DNA of 64,000 nucleotides, taken from contig NZ_CP023396.1 in the NCBI RefSeq assembly GCF_008808095.1, positions 310,001-374,000 of the forward strand, in the 5' to 3' direction. The notes beneath the pieces were generated by a model that saw nothing but the letters and a program-made list of their open reading frames with translations, searched no databases and was not told the DNA's origin. Source of the DNA: Pseudoalteromonas ruthenica. Its GTDB lineage: Bacteria > Pseudomonadota > Gammaproteobacteria > Enterobacterales > Alteromonadaceae. The translations under genes and the position numbers were made by a program. This document shows, in pieces, positions 57,513 through 64,000 of this stretch; position 1 is the first letter of the stretch, and each line of letters begins with the position of its first letter.

Positions 57513-59458
57513 TAAAGCAAGCATCTACAGCGTCCAGTGGGGCGCACCGTATATCTCTGGTGGTACAACTGTGGCTGGTGATTGTGGTTATTGCTTTGAG
57601 TGGGTTGATCAGCAGCGTACTCATTAGCGGGTACAATGTTAAATCTAGCTTCACCGAAGAGCTTTATTTGAAAAACGCCGATAATGCCACAACCTTAGCG
57701 CTTGCGCTCAGTCAGATGGGCAAAGACCCAGTGACCGTTGAGCTTTTCGTCTCAGCAGCCTTTGATACCGGCCACTATCAGCAGATTAAATTAGTCGACA
57801 CACAGGGGGAAGTTGTGGTTGAGCGTTCGCTTGCACAGCACGAACATGCTTCAGTACCTAGTTGGTTTGCACAGATGTTTGCTTTTGAGGTCGACGCCGG
57901 CGTTGCACAAATAAGCAATGGTTGGCAGCAATACGGCACCTTGTATATTCAGAGTCAGCAAAGATATGCATTAGAAGCTTTATGGGACAATGTGCTCAAT
58001 TTAGCCAGTGGTTTTGCTATCGTTGCGTTATTGAGCTGTATTGCTGCTTCACTCATTTTACGTTGGGTACTGAAGCCCCTAGAGCGAGTGGTCGCTCAAG
58101 CCCAAGGGTTCTCAAAAAAGCAATTTAAGCAGCTTGCAGTTCCCAATACGGCCGAACTAGCTGAGGTGACAGAGGCGATGAATCATCTGGCTGAGCGCTT
58201 TGGTGGCATTCTGCGCGAAGGGAACGAGCGTATCGCCCGCGCACAATACCTAGCCCAGCATGATACAACAACAGGGCTTGCCAATGGTCGGTACTTCCTG
58301 TCGCGTATGGAGCAAGAGTTAAAGCAAGTTAGTCATCATCAGCAAGTGCTGATACTAATGCGTTTAGCAAATTACGAGCAACTGCGGGGGAGCTTAAACC
58401 CGGAACAGTTTTATAGCTTGGAGAAAGAGCTGGCGCAGTTACTGATTAGGTATGCAGAAACTCAGCAAGATAACCTCCATGACTGGCAACTTGGGCGTAT
58501 CAGTCATTGTGATTTTGCTCTTCGACTCAATGAGGTAATGGCTGCAGAGGATAGCTCACGGACGCTGACGCAATGCTGTAGTGAATTTAGCGATACCTAT
58601 AATGGGCTGATCGAGCTGAGGCACAGTATTACCTATATTGAAGAAAAGCAAAGCGGTGAAGAGGCTTTGCAGCACGGTCAACGGTTGTTGGCAATGGCTA
58701 CCGCTTCCGGCGTAGATATGTACGCCGATGCTGCAACCGAGCATCACCAAGTAGCGGCGGTGACTGGGCAATCCTTAACGCAAGCGCTTGAAAAAGAGCA
58801 GTTTGAATTAAAGCTCACAGACGTACTGAATTTTGACGATAGCTGCGTGCAAAGTGAAGTCGGTTTATATTTGAAAGTGGGTAACAAGGTCCATTCGCGA
58901 CGCTACTATCAACGTCTGCTCAGTGAGCAACAATTGGATGCGCAGCTGGACTGGAAAACGGTGAAAACATTTTTCAATGAGAAGTTATGGCTGCATTACG
59001 CTCAGCCTCTTGCTATCAAACTCAGTGAAGCGACACTAGAAGATGAAATCGCTTATACCAGTATTCTTGCATTGATATCGAGTGAGCGGCTGCTAGCATC
59101 GCGCCTAACCTTGGAGTTTTCTGAGTCATGTTTAATCAACATGGCTGAACAGGTGAAAGAGTTCTGCCGAGAGGCAAAATTAGTGGGTTGCCAATTAGGT
59201 TTAACGGATGCAGGTCAAGCACTGAACCAAGTTGATGGCTTAGAACAGTTGGGGTTAGATATTATAAAGCTTGATAACACCTTGGTGCACAACATCAGTA
59301 ATGATGAGGCCACCCAACAGTTGGTGAGGCATATTTGTGCACAAGTGCGCCCTTTGGGAATGATGGTCGTGGTGGAGGAATTGGCTCAAGACATTGCTGT
59401 TGAATTACTCAAAGAGTTGGGAGTCAGTGCTCGTATTCAAACTCAGCAGGGGCATTAA
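57509..59458 (+). CDS. lapD: LapD-type c-di-GMP receptor (degenerate GGDEF-EAL)
   Basis: The 649-residue product has a membrane helix, a periplasmic LapD/MoxY-like domain, a second helix, a HAMP segment (ILRWVLKPLERVVAQAQGFSKKQF), a GGDEF-like domain (LAQHDTTTGLANGRYFLSRM) where the signature is ISHCDF, and an EAL-like domain whose key residues are replaced (LYLK for EALL; LTDAGQ for DDFG). Both enzyme activities are therefore expected to be lost, as in LapD, which binds c-di-GMP and holds LapG in the periplasm. The GTG at 57509 has AAGGAG upstream. It overlaps lapG by 4 nt. Confidence 0.93.
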   Translation: MIKQASTASSGAHRISLVVQLWLVIVVIALSGLISSVLISGYNVKSSFTEELYLKNADNATTLALALSQMGKDPVTVELFVSAAFDTGHYQQIKLVDTQGEVVVERSLAQHEHASVPSWFAQMFAFEVDAGVAQISNGWQQYGTLYIQSQQRYALEALWDNVLNLASGFAIVALLSCIAASLILRWVLKPLERVVAQAQGFSKKQFKQLAVPNTAELAEVTEAMNHLAERFGGILREGNERIARAQYLAQHDTTTGLANGRYFLSRMEQELKQVSHHQQVLILMRLANYEQLRGSLNPEQFYSLEKELAQLLIRYAETQQDNLHDWQLGRISHCDFALRLNEVMAAEDSSRTLTQCCSEFSDTYNGLIELRHSITYIEEKQSGEEALQHGQRLLAMATASGVDMYADAATEHHQVAAVTGQSLTQALEKEQFELKLTDVLNFDDSCVQSEVGLYLKVGNKVHSRRYYQRLLSEQQLDAQLDWKTVKTFFNEKLWLHYAQPLAIKLSEATLEDEIAYTSILALISSERLLASRLTLEFSESCLINMAEQVKEFCREAKLVGCQLGLTDAGQALNQVDGLEQLGLDIIKLDNTLVHNISNDEATQQLVRHICAQVRPLGMMVVVEELAQDIAVELLKELGVSARIQTQQGH

Positions 59459-60051
59459 TGCCCCTGCCCAGCACCGTTGACATGCAACGCTAATTGCAGT
59501 CGGTCTTTAACCTGTAGCTTTGCAAATGTCGAGCTTAGATGCTGTTTAACGGTGCGCTCAGAAATATAGAGTCGTGCCGCGATAGCCTTGTTGGTTTGTC
59601 CTTGAGCCACGAGCTTGGCGACCTCACATTCACGCTCGCTCAGTTTACTTAAATCCGCAGAAGTAGGTGAACAGGCCTTATCGGCGATGGAAAGCGCACC
59701 AATAAGGTTGCTTAGCAAGCAGCCAGGAAGCCACAGAGCATTGTTTTCAATCGCGTCACGCGCCTGTTTAAGTACAGCCGTAGTGGCGAACAGTTCAACA
59801 TAGCCGCGCGCACCTAAGCTAAACCCTTGTTGTAATTCACTGACACAGGGATTACGGGTCATCAAAATAATTGCGATATGACGAGCATGTAATTGGCCGA
59901 TGATCTTCTGCCAATCGGGCATGCCAGTGAGTACCCAAGCAACACGAGCATCGGGTATTTGCTCGGGCAGAGCATAAAGCACTTCTATTGGCTCACCTAG
60001 GCGCTGCCAATGGCTAGATATGAGCCCTTGTTCGGTTATAAACAGATCCAT
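59455..60051 (-). CDS. LuxR-type regulator with a degenerate receiver domain
   Basis: The 198-residue product has a C-terminal LuxR/GerE helix-turn-helix (LSERECEVAKLVAQGQTNKAIAARLYISERTVKQHLSSTFAKL). Its N-terminal half is receiver-like in layout (RHIAIILMTRNP, GFSLGARGYVELF) but lacks a phospho-Asp at the expected site and the conserved Lys (GYVE instead of GYLxK). It may act without phosphorylation. It closes the operon lapB-lapC-luxR, 2 nt after lapC, and overlaps the end of lapD by 4 nt. Control of adhesin genes is inferred from position. Confidence 0.88.
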   Translation of the reverse strand: MDLFITEQGLISSHWQRLGEPIEVLYALPEQIPDARVAWVLTGMPDWQKIIGQLHARHIAIILMTRNPCVSELQQGFSLGARGYVELFATTAVLKQARDAIENNALWLPGCLLSNLIGALSIADKACSPTSADLSKLSERECEVAKLVAQGQTNKAIAARLYISERTVKQHLSSTFAKLQVKDRLQLALHVNGAGQGH

Positions 60052-60053
60052 GG

Positions 60054-61478
60054 CTAACGCTCCGTCATCGCCTGAGAAGTGGCTTTAAGAATGGGTTTTA
60101 GCAAATAGTCTAATACCGTTTTTTGCCCGGTGATAATATCCACTTGGGTTGTCATTCCTGGGATAATCGTGAGTTGCTCGCTCAATGAGCCGCGCGATGT
60201 TTTTAATTGCACTAAGTAATAGGTGTTATCGCGCTCATCGGTGACAGTATCGGCACTGATGTGAGTGACTTGGGCTTCCAACCCGCCATAAATAGTAAAG
60301 TCATAGGCTGTGAGTTTGATCATCGCCGGCTGTCCTGGGCGTAAAAAGGCAATGTCTTGTGGCGCAACTTTGGCCTCCACAAGCAGTTGATCATCAAGGG
60401 GGATGATCTCCACCAAGTCACTGCCAGGTTGTAACACAGCGCCCACGGTATTGACCAATAGGCGTTGCACAGTGCCACGAACTGGCGAGCGAATATCTGT
60501 TTGTGTAACCTTATCAGCAAGCCCCGTTTGTGTTTCCCGCAAGGCGTCGAGGCGCAGCATCGAGTCGGAGAGTTGGTCGCGCCAGCGGTTCACCATGGTC
60601 AGTTCGACCTCATCAATTTTACTTTGCGCTTCTTCAATCGCCGCCTGGGTTCGCTTTAATGCCGCTTGGGCGCGCTTTATCTCACCTTGTAAGTCCACAG
60701 CTTGTCGCTCCAAGCGGATTATGTCGACTTCAGAGACGGCCCCAGATTGCAGTAATGGTCGTGTTACCCTCAGTTCTCGTTGGCTTAGTGCTAAGCTGGC
60801 GCGGTACTGCTCAATGGCTGCTGCTGTTTCATTATAGTCTTGGCGTCGCTGTTCTAATTGCCGTTGGTGAATACGGATTTGCTGGGTCAATTCCTGCTTG
60901 TTACTGCGATATTGGGCTTGCTCATACTTAATCGCATTCGGCGCCTGTTGTTTTAATTCATCGCTAAATACCAGTTCAGTATGGGCGGTGAGTGCTTGTA
61001 AGCGAGCCACTTCAGCGCTTAACCCTAAATATTGGGCGCGGCTTTCACGCAGGCTGGAGACAAACCGAGTCGGGTCGACCTTGACGAGGAGGTCCCCTTG
61101 TTCAACAATTTGCCCCTCCTTGACGAGAATTTGCTCGACCATACCTCCGTCATAAGATTGCACAATTTGCAGTTTTTGCGAGGGGATCACCCGCCCTTCG
61201 CCGCGTGTCACTTCATCTAGTTGTGCGTAGGCGGCCCACACCAGCAGCAGTATAACCGCCACAGCTATAGCATAAAGAAGACCGCGTGCCGCCAGTGGTT
61301 GCTGCTGCATTTGCTGCCAATGCGCATCAGCCACCCAATCTTGCTGATTGGGAGGCACGAAGAAACCATTAAACAGACGATTGAATAACCCCTTTTTGGC
61401 GCTGCGTTGAATGCCTCGGCCTAAGCGCTCAAAACTCGCTTGCTCAATACTGGATGGCGGGTGTTCTTGCTCTTTCAT
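60054..61478 (-). CDS. lapC: LapC-type membrane fusion protein (type I secretion)
   Basis: The 474-residue product has a cytoplasmic N-terminus, one membrane helix (LLYAIAVAVILLLVWAAYA) and the HlyD pattern GEGRVIPSQKLQIVQSYDGGMVEQILVKEGQIVEQGDLLVKVDPTRF. A long coiled coil with QIRIHQRQLEQRRQDY and the C-terminal return (DIRSPVRGTVQRLLVNTVGAV ... GMTTQVDIITGQKTVLDYLLKPI) follow. It bridges the ABC exporter and a TolC-like pore. Its start overlaps the lapB stop by 4 nt. Confidence 0.94.
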   Translation of the reverse strand: MKEQEHPPSSIEQASFERLGRGIQRSAKKGLFNRLFNGFFVPPNQQDWVADAHWQQMQQQPLAARGLLYAIAVAVILLLVWAAYAQLDEVTRGEGRVIPSQKLQIVQSYDGGMVEQILVKEGQIVEQGDLLVKVDPTRFVSSLRESRAQYLGLSAEVARLQALTAHTELVFSDELKQQAPNAIKYEQAQYRSNKQELTQQIRIHQRQLEQRRQDYNETAAAIEQYRASLALSQRELRVTRPLLQSGAVSEVDIIRLERQAVDLQGEIKRAQAALKRTQAAIEEAQSKIDEVELTMVNRWRDQLSDSMLRLDALRETQTGLADKVTQTDIRSPVRGTVQRLLVNTVGAVLQPGSDLVEIIPLDDQLLVEAKVAPQDIAFLRPGQPAMIKLTAYDFTIYGGLEAQVTHISADTVTDERDNTYYLVQLKTSRGSLSEQLTIIPGMTTQVDIITGQKTVLDYLLKPILKATSQAMTER

Positions 61479-63607
61479 GATGCGTGTTTCACCGATTTTT
61501 TCGTCAAGTGAGAGGTGATCGTCGCTTTATCTCCATCGGCGATGATTTGGCCCTTGTCCATGACTATAACTCTATCAACGAGGTCTAGTAGGGCTGAACG
61601 ATGGGTAACAAGCACTAGCGTTTTGCTGGAGCAGTAGTGTTTTAGGGTATGAATTAACCGTTGCTCACTGCTGTGATCTAGGGCTGCACTGGGCTCGTCC
61701 AATAGCAACACCGCAGGGTCATTGATGAGGGCCCGAGCCAGAGCAACGGCTTGGCGTTGTCCGCCAGAGAGAAACTTTCCTTGTTCGCCAACTTGCAAAT
61801 CAAGGCCGTCAGGATGGGCGTTGATAAGCTCCATTAGACCAGCTTTCTCTGCAGCTGCTATTATTTGTTCATCTTCGGCATGCCACGCACCAAGCGTGAT
61901 GTTGTCTCTTAACGTACCGTACATTAAGCTCACGTCTTGGGGAACGTATCCTATATTGTGGCGTAGCTCAGCCGGGTCGAGTTGGCCGATATCAATGTCA
62001 TCAACTAATATATGGCCTGCATGAGGGCTATATAACCCCATAAGAAGCTTCTCAATGGTGCTTTTGCCAGAGCCATTTTTACCGACCAGGGCCACATGCT
62101 CACCGACATTAATTTGCAGTGACACGTTGCGTATAATAGGCACTGCGTTTTCATCATAACTAAAGTTAACTTGATCTAACTTAAGGTGGCCGTTAAGGAC
62201 AGGGTGAGATACCCAGTGTTTGCCCTCTGGTCGCTCTACTGGCTTGTCCATTATTTCATTAAGTGAATCCATAGCCGTAGCCGCGTGGTGATATTGTGCC
62301 ATCACAGCGGCTGTTTGCGAGATTGGGGCCATGGCGCGAGAAGACAACAGATACGCTGCAATCAATCCGCCTTGCGTTAATTCGCCGTCAATCACCAAGT
62401 ACACGCCAACAATGATAAGGCCAATGCCGACTCCTTGCTGCATCCAAGTAGACAGATTAGTAATTGAGGCGCTGAGCAAACGGCTTTGGGCATTTATACG
62501 CGCCAAGTACAGTGTCGCTCGCTCCCACGCTGATTGCACTTTACATTCTCCATGAAAGGCTTTGATATCATCAAGATTGTTTAAGCTCTCAACCAGCACG
62601 GCATTGCGCATGGCACTGACTTTCATGGTGTTGTCACTTAGCTGCTCAAGGCGATTGTGACTGGCAAGGGCGTATAGCAAAATGACTATAGCGCCAATGA
62701 TCAGCGGCACAATTAGCTCTAAGCCAATCAGTGCGATAATTAATACGTAAATTAATACAAAGGGTAAATCGACTAACGCTACTAAGGTCATAGAGCTAAA
62801 AAACCCACGGATAGACTCAAAAGCGTGAAGGTTTGCGGCAAATGAACCTGAAGATTGGGGCTTATTCTTCAGTTGCATGCCGAGTACCCGCTCCATTATG
62901 GTGGCTGAGACTTTCACATCGATACGGCTCGCGGCTAATTCAAGAAAGTAACTGCGCATCAAACGCAATACCAAATCGGCGCTGAGCGCCAACATGGCGC
63001 CAATACCTAAGACCCATAAGGTATGTACGGCTTGGTTTGGGACAACGCGGTCGTATACGTTCATCACAAACAGCGGCATAGTCACTGAAAACAAGCCTAT
63101 GAATAGTGCGGCAATAATCACATCGCGATACAGCGAGCGACATTCTTTGATGATTGGCCAAAACCACCCGGCGCGGCTATTTTTATTAGTCAGAGGCGCG
63201 CGGGCATCGTAGGCAAATTCAGGCTGAAGGTAGATAACCGCGCCGCTATAGGCTTTTTCAAACTCCCCAGTACTTTGTTGTACTGGCGTATCTGCAAGTT
63301 CAGGGTAAATCACAGATACTTGCTCGTTATGCTTATCGAAGCTTAGCAGCACACAGGCTTGATTGTTTGCCATTAACACAATAGCAGGCAGTAAAGCGGT
63401 ATTAACCGCATCAAGGTCTCGATGTACGAGCTTCGACTTAAAGCCTGCTCGTTTGGCGGCGCGTGACAGCACAGAAGGAGTGAGCTTATCGTCAACAAGA
63501 GGAAGGCCAGCGATAAGCGCTTCGCCAGAGAAGGGGCGATTATGATAATTGCATATTATCGCTAAGCAATCCGCTAAGGCACCACCGTGAGCATGATCCA
63601 TTTTCAT
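61475..63607 (-). CDS. lapB: LapB-type ABC exporter (type I secretion ATPase)
   Basis: The 710-residue product has an N-terminal C39-like domain (residues 1-125). Its Cys14 is kept (ADCLAI) but the oxyanion-hole Gln and the catalytic His (NQACVLL) are missing, so no leader cleavage is expected. Six membrane helices follow, then the ATPase with Walker A VGKNGSGKST, signature LSGGQRQAVALARAL and Walker B VLLLDEPSAALD. It powers export of large RTX adhesins such as LapA/BpfA. The gene order OmpA-like, lapB, lapC agrees with the Shewanella bpf locus. Confidence 0.95.
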   Translation of the reverse strand: MKMDHAHGGALADCLAIICNYHNRPFSGEALIAGLPLVDDKLTPSVLSRAAKRAGFKSKLVHRDLDAVNTALLPAIVLMANNQACVLLSFDKHNEQVSVIYPELADTPVQQSTGEFEKAYSGAVIYLQPEFAYDARAPLTNKNSRAGWFWPIIKECRSLYRDVIIAALFIGLFSVTMPLFVMNVYDRVVPNQAVHTLWVLGIGAMLALSADLVLRLMRSYFLELAASRIDVKVSATIMERVLGMQLKNKPQSSGSFAANLHAFESIRGFFSSMTLVALVDLPFVLIYVLIIALIGLELIVPLIIGAIVILLYALASHNRLEQLSDNTMKVSAMRNAVLVESLNNLDDIKAFHGECKVQSAWERATLYLARINAQSRLLSASITNLSTWMQQGVGIGLIIVGVYLVIDGELTQGGLIAAYLLSSRAMAPISQTAAVMAQYHHAATAMDSLNEIMDKPVERPEGKHWVSHPVLNGHLKLDQVNFSYDENAVPIIRNVSLQINVGEHVALVGKNGSGKSTIEKLLMGLYSPHAGHILVDDIDIGQLDPAELRHNIGYVPQDVSLMYGTLRDNITLGAWHAEDEQIIAAAEKAGLMELINAHPDGLDLQVGEQGKFLSGGQRQAVALARALINDPAVLLLDEPSAALDHSSEQRLIHTLKHYCSSKTLVLVTHRSALLDLVDRVIVMDKGQIIADGDKATITSHLTKKSVKHAS

Positions 63608-63630
63608 AAAACGCCATTTTTAGTCGGTGG

Positions 63631-64000
63631 TTAGCTATTGATTTTGGCTTCAATTCGCCTATTGAGCGCGTTGGCGCGCACCGAAATTTCTTGCTGAATA
63701 GGCTGCTCAATACCAAAGCCCATGGCAGTGACCCGCTGTGCAGAAATACCGAAGTTATTGATAAGAATCTCGGTAACAGCAAAAGCGCGGCGCTCTGACA
63801 GCCGTTTGTTGTACTGAGGTTCGCCATCAAGTGACGCGTGGCCGTGGATTTCAACGGTTTTATCTGGGTGTTGCTTTAAGAATGTCGCGAGGCGCTCAAT
63901 CTCAGCGTAGTATTGCGGCATTACCACGTCAGAATCGAAGGCAAAGGGAATACCTATTTTCACCGAGCGCGTGTCCGCTGTATATTTAGTGCAGCCTTGG
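63631..64000 (-). CDS. OmpA-domain protein, partial (5' end beyond window)
   Basis: The minus-strand frame is open from the window edge to 63631. It shows the OmpA C-terminal peptidoglycan-binding fold: FLKQHPDKTVEIHGHASLDGEPQYNKRLSERRAFAVTEIL and RVTAMGFGIEQPI, with the usual NRR box (LNRRIEAKI). The visible residues start QGCTKYTADTRSV, where GC may be the lipobox end, which would make it a Pal-like lipoprotein. A GTG at 63963 could also be an internal start but is less likely. Similar OmpA-family genes sit in the Shewanella bpf adhesin locus. Confidence 0.85.
   Translation of the reverse strand, partial: QGCTKYTADTRSVKIGIPFAFDSDVVMPQYYAEIERLATFLKQHPDKTVEIHGHASLDGEPQYNKRLSERRAFAVTEILINNFGISAQRVTAMGFGIEQPIQQEISVRANALNRRIEAKINS

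Overview
The window reads as the chromosome of a marine-type gammaproteobacterium of the order Alteromonadales (Pseudoalteromonadaceae, Alteromonadaceae or Idiomarinaceae; I cannot separate these by reading alone). The evidence is conserved gene order (trmB/mutY/yggX; nadB/rpoE-rseABC-lepA-lepB-rnc-era-recO-pdxJ; barA/rlmD-relA-mazG-pyrG-eno; mutH/rppH-ptsP-TSUP-lgt-thyA), moderate GC content, MutH-type mismatch repair, FlgO/FlgT/FlgP flagellar basal-body proteins, and a Lap/Bpf-type adhesin export system. No rRNA, CRISPR array, transposase, integrase or prophage gene was found.

Layout. 1-2.5 kb: the 5' part of trmB, then mutY, yggX and a tRNA array (Phe-Thr-Phe-Phe). 2.5-9.66 kb: an accessory copper island on the minus strand (CopL-like protein, DUF411 protein, CopA multicopper oxidase, CopB, CopC, CopD, an NTF2/SnoaL-like exported protein and an APC permease). 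It is bracketed by two identical 81-bp direct repeats that carry the terminator of the last tRNA-Phe. 9.7-19.1 kb: a TetR/GST divergent pair with a clear palindromic operator, a crotonase-lrgA-lrgB cluster, an RND efflux pair and small envelope proteins. 19.1-42.3 kb: core housekeeping genes (slyD, ygfZ, sdhE-ygfX, nadB, the sigma-E regulon head with a recognisable sigma-E promoter, the lepA-to-pdxJ run, barA, rlmD, relA, mazG, pyrG, eno). 42.3-50.1 kb: a small lipoprotein, a FosA-like VOC enzyme, mutH, a cluster of DnaA-box-like motifs, then rppH, ptsP, a TSUP transporter, lgt and thyA.

50.1-56.6 kb is a surface and redox region: three tandem FlgO-domain genes, tRNA-Arg(CCT), a dihydrolipoyl-dehydrogenase-like flavoprotein with an extra C-terminal CxxC, a peroxiredoxin-glutaredoxin fusion, and divergent flgT and flgP. 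FlgO, FlgT and FlgP belong to the outer rings of polar flagella.

56.8-64 kb holds a Lap/Bpf adhesin-control system. LapG protease and LapD c-di-GMP receptor are on the plus strand. Facing them is an operon of an OmpA-like protein (cut by the window end), the LapB ABC exporter, the LapC fusion protein and a LuxR-type regulator with a degenerate receiver domain. By analogy, low c-di-GMP would free LapG to cut a large surface adhesin exported by LapBC. The adhesin and its TolC-type pore are not in the window and are expected beyond position 64000.

The points most worth following up are the 81-bp repeats around the copper island, the DnaA-box cluster between mutH and rppH, the flavoprotein with a C-terminal CxxC beside Prx-Grx, the FlgO triplication, and the pseudo-receiver LuxR gene and lapG leader hairpin in the Lap locus.
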